Shown here: piece after piece, positions 35,226 to 44,583 of the stretch
How the letters are laid out: every line of letters begins with the position of its first letter
How positions within the stretch are numbered: the first letter of the stretch is position 1
NCBI GenBank assembly: GCA_910577585.1
Contig: CAJTNN010000012.1
Location: 6,771 to 70,770, forward strand
Direction of reading: 5' to 3'
Source: an uncultured Muribaculaceae bacterium
GTDB taxonomy: Bacteria > Bacteroidota > Bacteroidia > Bacteroidales > Muribaculaceae
DNA: 64,000 nt
Translations under genes and position numbers: made by a program
Notes under the pieces: model-generated
The model's input: the letters and a program-made list of their open reading frames with translations, nothing else
What the model was told of the DNA's origin: nothing
The model's database searches: none

Positions 35226-36719
35226 TCAGTCGGTGAGCTGAGCCGGACATTCAAGTCCGGGGGCTTCATCGGCGGCCGATGCGGCGGCCGGACGCGAGAT
35301 GATGCGGAAGCCGCTTATGGCTATCAGCAGGCTCATAAAGGGGCTCAGATAATTGAAGATGCAATAGGGAAGGTAGGAGAGTGTGGCCACTCCGAGCACC
35401 GCTGACTGGGTGACACCGCAGCTATTCCAGGGAATCAGCACCGAGGTGACCGACACAGAATCTTCGAGTGTGCGGCTGAGCAGGCGCCCTTCGAGGCCGA
35501 GACGGTGGTAGAGGTCGCGGTACATGTTGCCGCCGATGATTATCGAGAGGTATTGGTCGGCGGTGGCGGCGTTGAGGAACAGGCCGGAGGCGGCTGTGGC
35601 ACCGACGGCGCTGATGCGGTTGCGCAGCACAGATGTGAAGGCTTCGGTGATGCGGCGCAGCAGTCCGGTGCCCATCATGATGCCTCCGAAGACCATGGCG
35701 CTGAGGATAAGCCATATTGTGGGGAGCATGCCGAGCATCCCGCCGGTGGCCACGAGTTCATCGAGGGCGGCGTCGCCGGTGGCCACGGCTGTGTCGGTGA
35801 GCAGGATGTGGGCCCCGGCAGCGAGTTGATGCAGCAGGTCGCCCCCGCCGATTTCAGCAATGATCTGGGGCTGGAATATGAAGATGCCTATGAGTCCGAG
35901 CAGCGACGATATACCGAGGGTGAAGAGTGTGTTGACGCGCAGCAGAATCAGAGTCACCGTGCAGGCCGGAATCACAAACAACCATGGGTTGAGGTTGAAG
36001 GTATCCGCCAGCGCCGCGGTCATGGAGGTGTGGGTCGAGGCAGCCGAGAGAGGCATGAGGATGCCGGCGATTGTAAACACCGCCAGCGCTATTATCAGCG
36101 AAGGGATGGTGGTGATGAGCATATAGCGGATATGCACGAATAGATTCACCTTGGATGATGATGCCGCCAGCACAGTCGTGTCGGAGAGTGGTGAGATTTT
36201 ATCGCCGAAATACGCCCCTGAAATAATAGCTCCGGCGCTCCAGGCCGGCGAGAATCCGAGCAGTGTGCCGATGCCGATAAAGGCCACGCCGATAGTGGCG
36301 ATTGTAGTCCAGGAGCTGCCGGTCAGCAGGGAGATGAGCGCACACACGCAGCAGGCTGTGAGCAGAAACAGCGGCGGATTGATATACTGCAGTCCGGCGC
36401 TGATAAGAATGGGCACTACTCCTGAGAGCATCCATGTGGCCGAGACGGTGCCGATGAGCAACAGTATAGGCACTGCCGGAAGAGTCTGCCGCGCGGCGGT
36501 GCGCAGTCCATCTGCCAACTCCTTGCGTGAGCAGCGTCGGCCCATGCCTATGGCCAGAGCCACGGCCGCGGCGCCGAGCAGCATTGCATAACTATAGTCG
36601 GCCACGAAACCGGAGCCTTTGACTATCAGAGCCGTCACCACACACACCAGGAGCGTGATGACAGGAAGGAGAGCCTGGATGACTGGAATTTTCTTCATCT
36701 GAATGATTTGTGGGTTCAT
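35226..36719 (-). CDS. nhaC: NhaC-family Na+/H+ antiporter
   Basis: This 497-residue inner-membrane protein has about 12 hydrophobic helices. Conserved NhaC segments are SSWTTIATIGVAFIGIG (near 142), GAIISGAYFGDKISPLSDTTVLAAS (about 165-189), which contains the ion-path Asp/Ser residues, and NAATADQYLSIIIGG near 382. The C-terminal IPWNSCGVTQSAVLGV is also typical. It exchanges Na+ (or another cation) for H+. ATG 36719 or ATG 36698 are both possible starts. Although the gene is on the minus strand, its plus-strand sequence is G-rich, fitting the replication-strand bias right of 33 kb. Confidence 0.92.
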   Translation of the reverse strand: MNPQIIQMKKIPVIQALLPVITLLVCVVTALIVKGSGFVADYSYAMLLGAAAVALAIGMGRRCSRKELADGLRTAARQTLPAVPILLLIGTVSATWMLSGVVPILISAGLQYINPPLFLLTACCVCALISLLTGSSWTTIATIGVAFIGIGTLLGFSPAWSAGAIISGAYFGDKISPLSDTTVLAASSSKVNLFVHIRYMLITTIPSLIIALAVFTIAGILMPLSAASTHTSMTAALADTFNLNPWLFVIPACTVTLILLRVNTLFTLGISSLLGLIGIFIFQPQIIAEIGGGDLLHQLAAGAHILLTDTAVATGDAALDELVATGGMLGMLPTIWLILSAMVFGGIMMGTGLLRRITEAFTSVLRNRISAVGATAASGLFLNAATADQYLSIIIGGNMYRDLYHRLGLEGRLLSRTLEDSVSVTSVLIPWNSCGVTQSAVLGVATLSYLPYCIFNYLSPFMSLLIAISGFRIISRPAAASAADEAPGLECPAQLTD

Positions 36720-37117
36720 GCCTTATGGTGCGCAGAGTGATGCATGTGCACCGGGATGGGCATGTCGGACCCTGGTTGATAAAAATAGGAAGTCTTGATA
36801 ATTCTCCAGTAGATGACGCTGTTTAGAGCTTCTATATCTAAATAGCTTCAATGGTGAAATTTTCCGGCTGCTGACAGCCCCGAGGAAATCACTTCATGGG
36901 GCGGTAAACCGATATAAAAAATATATTGTTATGATAATAACGCATGGTGACACTATTTTATGATATTCCACTATGAACTGATTTAAACTTTTTACGAAAA
37001 CTAAAAATCAGTTCAGTGGCTCACGATACATTTTGTGGGTCTGGCAGTAATAACGTGTTAATAATGTGCGTATTTTTAGTGCGAAACAACATTTTTTTAA
37101 TAAATAGAACGTAATTT
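36720..37117. other. Intergenic region with one inverted repeat
   Basis: No gene is seen in these 398 bases between divergent transporter genes. GAACTGATTT (36975-36984) and AAATCAGTTC (37005-37014) form an inverted repeat with a 20-base spacer, about 105 bases before the AspT-type gene, and could be a regulator site. No exact -7 box was found. Confidence 0.4.
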
Positions 37118-38818
37118 ATGGATTTCTGTCTTGGTATATTGCGTCAGAATCCGGTGTTGGTGCTCTTTCTGACGGTAGGACTCGGCTTCTGGGTGGGTAA
37201 GTTCAAGTATAAGAATTTCTCGCTCGGACCCGTCACATCTGTATTGCTGATAGCCATCGGAGTGGGGCAGCTTGGCATCGAATTGTCGTCGCAGATCAAG
37301 ACGGTGTTCTTCATGCTGTTCCTCTTCTCGGTGGGCTATAGTGTGGGTCCGCAGTTTTTCCGTTCGCTCAAGGGGATGGGTCTGAAGCAGGTGCTCTTTG
37401 CGGTGCTGATGAGCGCCACATGTTTTGGCGCGACCTTCCTGATGGCGAAGTGGATGGGATATAACAAGGGTGAGACTGTGGGTATGTTTTCGGGCTCGCA
37501 GACCTGCTCGTCGCTGCTGGCAGTGGGTGGCGATGCAATTGGCAACACCAATGTGGCTGCCGACCTCAAGCAGTCGATGATCGACATCATGCCGGTGTGT
37601 TATGCCGTGACCTATGTGTTCGGCACTCTGGGCACCGTCATCATGCTCGGCACGTTGGGCCCATGGTTTCTTGGTGGCCTCGACAAGGTGAAGGCTGAGG
37701 CCGCGCGGCTTGAGGCAGAGATGAATGAATCGTCGTGGAAGTCAGATCCGGTGAATATCAATGCACTGCGCACAGTGGCGTTTCGCGCCTTCGAGGTGCG
37801 TCAGCCATATTTTGCGGGTGGACATAAGGTGGAGACCATAGAGCATTATCTGCGCACACTCGGCAAGATACTTTATATAGACCGCATCCGCCGTCCTGAC
37901 GGCAGCATAGAGGTGGCCACACCTGAGAGTGAGATACGTGTGGGCGACAAGGTGGTGGTGTGCGGACGCCGTGAGTTTCTGATGGAGAACAAGGGTTTTC
38001 TCGGTCCGGAGATCAACGATACCGAATTGCTGGAGTATCCGATGGAGCGCATTCCGGTGCTGGTGACCTCGAAACTCGTGGTGGGGAAGAGCCTCAAGGA
38101 GCTGCGCGACAGTCATTCGATGCATGGCATAATGATAGAGGAGGTGATTCAGGACCATGAGCCTACGCCGGTGACTGAGGATCTGGTGTTCCGTCGGGGC
38201 GATACACTCGTGCTCGTTGGGCGCAAGGAGAATCTGCGCAAGGTGAGCGAGAAGATAGGTGTGCTTGATGTGCCCACCACGCGCACCGACATCATGTTTC
38301 TGGGATTGGCCATATTTATCGGAGCATTTCTCGGTGCGATACCGTTGGTAATCGACGGGGTGCCGATCAGTTTCGGTGTGAGCGGCGGCAGCCTTATCGC
38401 CGGTCTGGTGTTCGGATGGCTCCGCACGCGCCGGCCGAAATACGGATATATTCCTGCTCCGGCCCTTTGGCTGATGAATAATCTCGGACTGAATACCTTT
38501 ATCGCCGTCATAGGCATAGATGCCGCGCCGACGTTTGTAAGCGGTCTGCATCAGGTGGGCTGGGGGTTGCTTGGTGTGGGTGCGATAGCCACGTTGATTC
38601 CGCTTGTGGTGGGATTGGTGCTGGGCAAGTATGTATTCCGCTTCAATCCGGCCCTGACACTTGGTTGCTGTGCGGGCACACGCACATGTACAGCTGCCCT
38701 CGGTGCGGTGCAGGAGTCGATAGGGTCGAATCTGCCTACGCTCGGCTATACGGTGACCTATGCTGTGAGCAATGTCCTGCTCGTGATATGGGGCATAATC
38801 ACCGTGGCGCTGATATAA
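37118..38818 (+). CDS. AspT/YidE-type transporter with two RCK-C domains
   Basis: This 566-residue member of the aspartate:alanine exchanger (AAEX) family has about five N-terminal membrane helices (residues 10-185). Two cytoplasmic RCK_C/TrkA-C domains follow (about 210-290, ending GDKVVVCGRREFL, and 300-385, ending GDTLVLVGRKENL). About six further helices complete it, with FGVSGGSLIAGLVFGWL and a repeated AxG-GCCAGTRTCTAALGAV motif that mirrors FSGSQTCSSLLAVGGDA in the first half. The duplicated GS/GxRTC hairpins are the family signature. The substrate is probably a dicarboxylate or amino acid. Followed by a terminator. Confidence 0.88.
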   Translation: MDFCLGILRQNPVLVLFLTVGLGFWVGKFKYKNFSLGPVTSVLLIAIGVGQLGIELSSQIKTVFFMLFLFSVGYSVGPQFFRSLKGMGLKQVLFAVLMSATCFGATFLMAKWMGYNKGETVGMFSGSQTCSSLLAVGGDAIGNTNVAADLKQSMIDIMPVCYAVTYVFGTLGTVIMLGTLGPWFLGGLDKVKAEAARLEAEMNESSWKSDPVNINALRTVAFRAFEVRQPYFAGGHKVETIEHYLRTLGKILYIDRIRRPDGSIEVATPESEIRVGDKVVVCGRREFLMENKGFLGPEINDTELLEYPMERIPVLVTSKLVVGKSLKELRDSHSMHGIMIEEVIQDHEPTPVTEDLVFRRGDTLVLVGRKENLRKVSEKIGVLDVPTTRTDIMFLGLAIFIGAFLGAIPLVIDGVPISFGVSGGSLIAGLVFGWLRTRRPKYGYIPAPALWLMNNLGLNTFIAVIGIDAAPTFVSGLHQVGWGLLGVGAIATLIPLVVGLVLGKYVFRFNPALTLGCCAGTRTCTAALGAVQESIGSNLPTLGYTVTYAVSNVLLVIWGIITVALI

Positions 38819-38865
38819 GTTGGGCTGCGTTGATAAGTGATTAATGACATAAGTGATTATAAGTG

Positions 38866-38922
38866 ATGCCGTGCATCGCAGCGCGTCGTGTAGGCGACGC
38901 CGACTGCGGTGCACGGCATTTA
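38866..38922. terminator. Terminator between the AspT-type gene and the aminotransferase
   Basis: ATGCCGTGCATCGCAG (38866-38881) pairs with CTGCGGTGCACGGCAT (38904-38919), one mismatch, plus an inner CGTCG/CGACG helix and a TT(T)ATT tail. The genes on either side are convergent. Confidence 0.75.
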
Positions 38923-38961
38923 TTGCGTATGATTGATTCAGCCTCTTACGCTGCGGGGCTC

Positions 38962-40224
38962 TCAGAGGATAGCCTCGCGTATAGATTGGGCGATATAGCG
39001 CACGTCATCGTCGCTGACCCAGGGTCCGGCCGGCAGACAGATGCCAACCTTGAATAGTGCCTCCGACACGCCGTTGACGTATGCCGGATTCTGTGCATAC
39101 ACGGGCTGGCGGTGCATCGGTTTCCAGAGCGGACGAGCCTCGATGCCACACTTGTCGAGAGCCACACGCAGCGCCTCGACATTGGCGTTGGGCTGGCAGT
39201 CGGTGACGGCGGTCTGTGCGGTATGGGTCACACCCGCAGCGCCACCCACAGCGCCTGTGATGACACTCTTATAGGAATTCTCCTCACCCTTGATGTGCAG
39301 GTCGGGGTCGAGAGTGGCGGTGCAGAGCCAGTAGTTGGCATCGAATGCCGGCGATGGAGCGCAGTGCATTGTGATACCCTTCACATCCTTGAGCAGCTCG
39401 CAGTAGAGGGCCTGCACATGCTTGTGATGCTCGATATGCTCATCGAGGATAGTCATCTGGCCGCGGCCAATGCCGGCGCAGATGTTCGACATGCGGTAGT
39501 TGTAGCCGATGGCCTCATGCTGATAGTAGGGATAGGACTCGCGGGCCTGTGTCGCAAACCAGAGCACACGTCGGGCCTCCTCTTCATCGGGGCATATCAG
39601 GGCGCCGCCGCCTGAGGTGGTGATCATCTTGTTGCCGTTGAACGACAGCACTCCATAGCGTCCGAATGTGCCGAGCACCTGTCCCTCATATCGTGAACCC
39701 AGACCTTCGGCAGCATCCTCGATGACCGGGATATCATACTTCTCGGCCACTTTCAGAATCTCATCTATCTTATAAGGCATGCCGTAGAGCGCCACCGGAA
39801 TGATGGCCTTCGGCTTGCGGCCTGTCTTTTCGATACGGTCGGCGATGGCTTTGTCGAGGAGTTCGGGGTCGATGTTCCAGGTCTCGGGCTCGGAGTCGAC
39901 AAACACCGGAGTCGCCCCTACATAAGTCACCGGGTGCGACGAAGCGCAGAAAGTGAACGACTGCACCATCACCTCATCGCCCGGGCCGACATCGCAGGCC
40001 ACAAGAGCCAGATGCACCGCCGCCGTACCGGCCGAGAGGGCCACCACCTTTTTATGCAGCGGTTCGCGCCCGGGACGATTATTGCAGAAAGCCTCGAGAT
40101 CGGCTTCAAATCCATTTACATTCGGACCCAACGGCACGACCCAGTTCTGGTCGAATGCCTCCTTGATGAAGTCCATTTCGCGGCCCGACATATGAGCCAG
40201 GCAAAGTAAAATTCTATCTCTCAT
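38962..40224 (-). CDS. DegT/DnrJ/EryC1/StrS-family aminotransferase
   Basis: This 420-residue PLP enzyme is of the sugar aminotransferase type. The PLP lysine lies in LSFNGNKMITTSGGG (about 191-205), with the VEDAAEG-like motif IEDAAEGLGS preceding it and the SAGTAAVHLAL helix near 64-74. The LSxNGNKxITTSGGG form is shared with PglE-type UDP-4-keto-sugar aminotransferases. A segment of about 40 residues near 315-355 (SVITGAVGGAAGVTH) makes it longer than average; I recall this in Bacteroidales homologues. It stands alone here, so the sugar product and glycan are unknown. Confidence 0.9.
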   Translation of the reverse strand: MRDRILLCLAHMSGREMDFIKEAFDQNWVVPLGPNVNGFEADLEAFCNNRPGREPLHKKVVALSAGTAAVHLALVACDVGPGDEVMVQSFTFCASSHPVTYVGATPVFVDSEPETWNIDPELLDKAIADRIEKTGRKPKAIIPVALYGMPYKIDEILKVAEKYDIPVIEDAAEGLGSRYEGQVLGTFGRYGVLSFNGNKMITTSGGGALICPDEEEARRVLWFATQARESYPYYQHEAIGYNYRMSNICAGIGRGQMTILDEHIEHHKHVQALYCELLKDVKGITMHCAPSPAFDANYWLCTATLDPDLHIKGEENSYKSVITGAVGGAAGVTHTAQTAVTDCQPNANVEALRVALDKCGIEARPLWKPMHRQPVYAQNPAYVNGVSEALFKVGICLPAGPWVSDDDVRYIAQSIREAIL

Positions 40225-40533
40225 CTTGCAAGTTGATTATAACCATATTCCGCGCTTGCAGACACGGATTGACAAATATAATCAAAAAAAATGAGATACT
40301 TCTACAGATACGCTTATTTTTCACATGGACGTCGGCTATGATACACCGCATGATGCTGTGCATGCTTATGGAAGTTGGGTAAGGGGCGCATTGCGGACCG
40401 CGGGGTTGAACTTGCCGGGCGGAGGGATACGAATCTTCCGCGGTATAGTATTGGTGGGTTACGCTATGATAAGTAATTTTTATAAATTTGATAAAAATGG
40501 CAGATAAAAGGTTGGCAAATCAAAAGTAGTGCT
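40225..40533. other. Intergenic region, no gene seen
   Basis: About 310 bases precede the promoter at 40534. A 60-codon open frame (40325-40507) has no ribosome site or recognisable protein features. No structured element was found. Confidence 0.5.
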
Positions 40534-40541
40534 TATATTTG
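40512..40541 (+). promoter_or_regulatory. Promoter of the 1210-residue secreted protein gene
   Basis: TATATTTG at 40534-40541 is an exact -7 box, with TTGG at 40512-40515 as a reasonable -33 element, about 75 bases before the ATG. Confidence 0.6.
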
Positions 40542-40615
40542 TGAATATTCATTATCGCGATGTTTTGATAATATCGGGGTAATGGAGACAAGTACTATCA
40601 ATACAATACTTGCTT

Positions 40616-43600
40616 ATGAAACATTTATTCTCACTTGTAATCACATCCTGCATGAGTCTGACGCCGGCGATAGCGTTGGCTCAGTCGGCAGCCGGAGTTC
40701 CGGCGGCGGTGACGGATGTGAAGGTGCGTTTCCCCGGTGGGGGGCACGATGGCTATGTAGAGTTCACTGCACCCGTAAAGGATGTGGCAGGCTCCGAACT
40801 GGGCACTCAGCTCACTTATAGCATCGAGGCTGATGGCGCTGAGATTGCTTCGGGGAATGCTTATCCCGGAGTCAGCTACAGCGTGGATGTGTCGGTCGAC
40901 GACACAAAGGTATACACCTTCAATGTGACTGTGGCCAATGAGGCCGGTCGCAGCGAGGGTGTGACAGCGAAGGCCGGCGCGGGCTTCATGCCGGCCGCTA
41001 CCCCCGAGCCGATGGCCACGAAGATGGCCGACGGCAGTGTCAGTGTGAGCTGGCCTGCGGTGTTCACCACCGCTTCCGGGGCCGACCTTTCGGGCGAGGA
41101 GATGACATATCGTGTGGAGCGTTATCCTGATGGTTATGTGCTGGCTGAGGCTACATCGGCCACGAGCGTTGTTGACAATAATTTCGACGGCGAGCTGCAT
41201 GTATACCGTTATCTGGTAACAGCAATATGGAATTATTCACCTTCGGAGGAGGGTGAGTCTAACCCGGTGTCGGTAGGTGTGGCCTCGACGCCCTTCAAGA
41301 GTTCGTTTGACACGGCCGATGAGTTCAATCTCTTTACAGTGGTGGATGCTGACGGCGATATGCGCACATGGCAGTACTACAGTGGCGAGATCACCGCCAA
41401 TGTGGGTGAGGATGCAGCGGCCGACGACTGGATTTTCACTCCTCCCATCAATCTGAGCGGCAGCGGGTTCCATCCGGTGTCGGTTGATCTAAAGGTGCGC
41501 GATGCCGACTATCCCGGTATCGTGGAGATACGCTACGGCTCAGCCCCGACCCCCGAGGCCATGACTGAAGTGGCTGTGGGTCCGGTGGATGTGGTGTCGA
41601 CGGCCTATCAGACATTCGGCGGCACGGCCGTAGGCACAGCCGATGGCCCGGTGTATTTCGGCATACATAATATCACGAAGCCCGGCATGTGGTGGACCTA
41701 CGCCACCAACCTCATCATCTCAGCCTCGGCCGAGGGGATGGTGCCGGCGGCAGTGTATGATCTGACGGCTACTCCCGACATCGATGGCGAGCTGCGCATG
41801 ACGCTGCGCATGCGTATGCCTGAGAATGACCTCTCGGGGGATCCGCTGACCGAGATATCATACGTGGAGATATACCGCGACGAAGATAAGATACACACCA
41901 TTGAGAATCCGCTTCCCGGCTCGGAGATAGAGTATACTGACGAGGATGGTCTCACAGAGGGTGAGCACAGCTATCTGGTGCGTGCCTATAATAAATATGG
42001 TGCCGGACTCGATGCCCGCATCAATGCCTATGCCGGCATTAATCTTCCGGCTACTCCCGGATTTGCCAAGGCTATGGAGACAGATGTCAATGGTGTGGTG
42101 AGAATCGAATGGACTCCGGTGACGACCTATATCGACGGCTCGCCGCTGAATCCTGATAATGTCACCTATAATATCTGGACCAATGTGACCGGTCAGGATA
42201 TGAAGGTGGCAGCCGGACTGACCGGCACATCGACCACCTTCCGCATCATCGCCGAAGATGAGCCGCAGCTCTTCTTCCAGTTTGGTGTGACGGCTGAGAC
42301 TGCCGGAGGTGAGAACTACGAGGGTATAATGACCGAGTATGTGCCGCTTGGCGAACCCGATCCGGCTCCCTACGAGGATTCATTCCCCGACATCCAGGCC
42401 TCATACACTTACGTGATGGGTGGCTCGGACTCGAAGACTTTCTGGGATAATGCTTCAGATTCTTACTTTGAGGAGGTGCAGTCGCAGGATGCCGACAATG
42501 GCATGCTCTATATGTTTGGCGATGCGATAGGTAGCCAGGGCTATCTGCAGCTGGGCAAGATCGATCTTGCAGGTGTCGACTCGCCGATGCTCACATTCTA
42601 TGTCTACAACATGGTGGGTGAGATTCCGGATGATAATGAGATGGAGGTATTTGCAGCCTCAGGCAGCGACGACTATCAGAGTCTGGGGAGCTGGCGCCTG
42701 AGCGATTTCGGCACAGAGGACTGGCATCGTGTGGCAGTTCCGCTCGATGCATATGCCGGCAAGAGCGTGCGTCTGAAGCTTGTGGGCACTGTGCGCAGCT
42801 ACCAGTATCTGCATCTTGACAACCTGCAGGTGCGTCAGCGCCGCAACTATGACCTGGCGCTGACCGAAGTGTCGGCTCCCGAGCGTGTCAAGAGCGGCAA
42901 CACATGTCCGATCAGAGTGGCCTATGCCAACTACGGACTCAATGATGCCGGCGAATTCAGCATCGAGCTTCTGCGCGACGGTGAGGTAATCGACCGGGTT
43001 GCGATGCAGGGGCTGCCCTCTGACGCCCGCGGCGAATTGACATTCCCGGCGGTGCATTCGGCAGTGACTCCGGAGAGTGTGGTCTACAGTGTGCGCCTTG
43101 CGTATGCCCCCGACCAGGTGGCGGCCAACAATCAGGCGGCTGACTTCGAGGTGCTCACCATATATCCCGCATATCCCGCTATCGACGACCTGATGGCCAC
43201 TTACAGCACCGACCCGAAGGAGGTGACTCTACAGTGGAGTCTGCCCAATCTTGAGGGTGCGCTGATTGATGATGTAATCGAGGGCTTCGATAATGCCTCG
43301 GCATGGTCAAGCAAGGTAGAGGGCTGGACATTTGTGGATGCAGACCACCAGTATATCTACGGCTTCGAACCCTGGGTTGAGTTGCCGGCCAATGCTCCGA
43401 AGGCAGGAAGCCGCCAGTCATGGTGGGTGATGGATGCGTCGTATGCTCCGCTGGTGAATCATTTCAGCGACCCGCAATTCTATGCCACACATTCAGGCGA
43501 CCAGTGTCTGATTTCTATGGCAGTCACCAACGAAGAGCTCACAAGCCAGCGCAGCGACGACTGGGCCATCTCGCCCGAGTTGCCCGGCATTGACCAGACC

Positions 43601-44248
43601 ATTTCATTCTGGGCGAAGGCCATGCTTGAGGATGCGCCTGAGACATTTGAGGTGCTCTATTCCACTACCGACAAGGAGCTTGATTCATTCAAATCGCTTC
43701 AGGTGGTGAAAGACACCGGATGGTACTGGACCCAGTACTTCTTCGACCTTCCGGAGGGAGCCCGCTACTTTGCGATACGAGCCATCTCGCGCGATGCGTA
43801 TGTGCTGATGATTGATGATGTCAACTTCATCAGTGCCGGCGAGGGTTCGGAACTTGAGATAGAGGGCTACAACATCTATCGCAACAAGAAGCGTCTCAAT
43901 GAGGCTCCGGTGAAGGATCGCCGCTATATCGATCATCTTGATGATGCGGCGGTGGTGCCGGTCTACAATGTGAGTGTAGTATATGCCGGACGTGGCGAGT
44001 CTGATCTCTCCAACTCAGTGAGCCCGGAGTATTCATCGGTGGCTGAGGTGATGGCCAATGCCCGCGTGGTGGCCGCTGCCGGACGCATTCTGGTGAGTGG
44101 CGCCGCAGGCGAGATGGTGGAGGTCTATTCGGCCGATGCTGCCAATATCTACAGAGCCGCAGGTGTCGACAATCATGAGATCAGCGTGGCTTCAGGTGTA
44201 TACCTTGTGAAACTTGCAGGCTACACCTGGAAGGTGCTCGTGAAGTAA
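40616..44248 (+). CDS. Giant secreted Fn3 / choice-of-anchor protein (1210 aa)
   Basis: ATG 40616 gives MKHLFSLVITSCMSLTPAIALAQ, a signal peptide; the TTG two codons upstream is not needed. Repeated Fn3-like units follow (starting PAAVTDVKVRFPGGGHDG, PAAVYDLTATPDIDGEL, PATPGFAKAMETDVNG, and YPAIDDLMATYSTDP). They are interleaved with three jelly-roll choice-of-anchor J modules (around residues 225-370, 575-745 and 880-1090; ends such as WTYATNLIISASAEG and VLMIDDVNFISAGEG). The T9SS-like tail is AGEMVEVYSADAANIYRAA to YTWKVLVK. Architecture matches the 12965 and 15636 genes, so the window encodes a small family of surface or secreted proteins. Ligands unknown. Confidence 0.82.
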   Translation: MKHLFSLVITSCMSLTPAIALAQSAAGVPAAVTDVKVRFPGGGHDGYVEFTAPVKDVAGSELGTQLTYSIEADGAEIASGNAYPGVSYSVDVSVDDTKVYTFNVTVANEAGRSEGVTAKAGAGFMPAATPEPMATKMADGSVSVSWPAVFTTASGADLSGEEMTYRVERYPDGYVLAEATSATSVVDNNFDGELHVYRYLVTAIWNYSPSEEGESNPVSVGVASTPFKSSFDTADEFNLFTVVDADGDMRTWQYYSGEITANVGEDAAADDWIFTPPINLSGSGFHPVSVDLKVRDADYPGIVEIRYGSAPTPEAMTEVAVGPVDVVSTAYQTFGGTAVGTADGPVYFGIHNITKPGMWWTYATNLIISASAEGMVPAAVYDLTATPDIDGELRMTLRMRMPENDLSGDPLTEISYVEIYRDEDKIHTIENPLPGSEIEYTDEDGLTEGEHSYLVRAYNKYGAGLDARINAYAGINLPATPGFAKAMETDVNGVVRIEWTPVTTYIDGSPLNPDNVTYNIWTNVTGQDMKVAAGLTGTSTTFRIIAEDEPQLFFQFGVTAETAGGENYEGIMTEYVPLGEPDPAPYEDSFPDIQASYTYVMGGSDSKTFWDNASDSYFEEVQSQDADNGMLYMFGDAIGSQGYLQLGKIDLAGVDSPMLTFYVYNMVGEIPDDNEMEVFAASGSDDYQSLGSWRLSDFGTEDWHRVAVPLDAYAGKSVRLKLVGTVRSYQYLHLDNLQVRQRRNYDLALTEVSAPERVKSGNTCPIRVAYANYGLNDAGEFSIELLRDGEVIDRVAMQGLPSDARGELTFPAVHSAVTPESVVYSVRLAYAPDQVAANNQAADFEVLTIYPAYPAIDDLMATYSTDPKEVTLQWSLPNLEGALIDDVIEGFDNASAWSSKVEGWTFVDADHQYIYGFEPWVELPANAPKAGSRQSWWVMDASYAPLVNHFSDPQFYATHSGDQCLISMAVTNEELTSQRSDDWAISPELPGIDQTISFWAKAMLEDAPETFEVLYSTTDKELDSFKSLQVVKDTGWYWTQYFFDLPEGARYFAIRAISRDAYVLMIDDVNFISAGEGSELEIEGYNIYRNKKRLNEAPVKDRRYIDHLDDAAVVPVYNVSVVYAGRGESDLSNSVSPEYSSVAEVMANARVVAAAGRILVSGAAGEMVEVYSADAANIYRAAGVDNHEISVASGVYLVKLAGYTWKVLVK

Positions 44249-44290
44249 CCGATATTCCAATCGCGGGGTTCAACGCCCCCTAATCCGCAT

Positions 44291-44334
44291 ATTCCGGCGG
44301 GAGAGCTCCACATGACGGAGCCTCCCGCCGGAAT
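44291..44334 (+). terminator. Terminator after the 1210-residue protein gene
   Basis: ATTCCGGCGGGAG-GCTCC pairs with GGAGC-CTCCCGCCGGAAT, one bulge and a 7-nt loop, with a T-rich stretch starting about 15 bases later. The following gap to 44583 is AT-rich and carries only the 42-nt repeat. Confidence 0.75.
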
Positions 44335-44514
44335 CATTGTCATAAAGCAATTTTTATTTTTTTATCATTTTATTTGCAGTTTTAATTTTTTATGCCTTAT
44401 TTTGCAATTAAGAATAGCTGAGGTTAACTCATTAGATTTTTGTAAAGAGCTTATACCTTTTACTTTTTTCAGAGTTAAAAAACTTCGTCTACCTTGTAAT
44501 ATACGATTCAAATC

Positions 44515-44556
44515 GTAAGAGAGAAAAAGCATCTGTGTAAAGCTGATGCAATTATT
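44515..44556 (+). repeat. 42-nt leader repeat, copy 1
   Basis: The 42 bases from GTAAGAGAGAAAAAGC to GCAATTATT recur without a difference at 46127-46168. The core GCATC...GATGC can form a small hairpin. Copy 1 ends 27 bases before the C10 protease start and copy 2 ends 23 bases before the next lipoprotein, so it behaves like a shared 5' leader element. Confidence 0.85.
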
Positions 44557-44583
44557 AACAACTTCTTTAACCATAATTATATT

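Noticed and set aside
40325..40507. 60-codon frame before the 1210-residue protein gene
   Set aside because: No ribosome site, no recognisable protein features, lies just before the promoter of the large gene.
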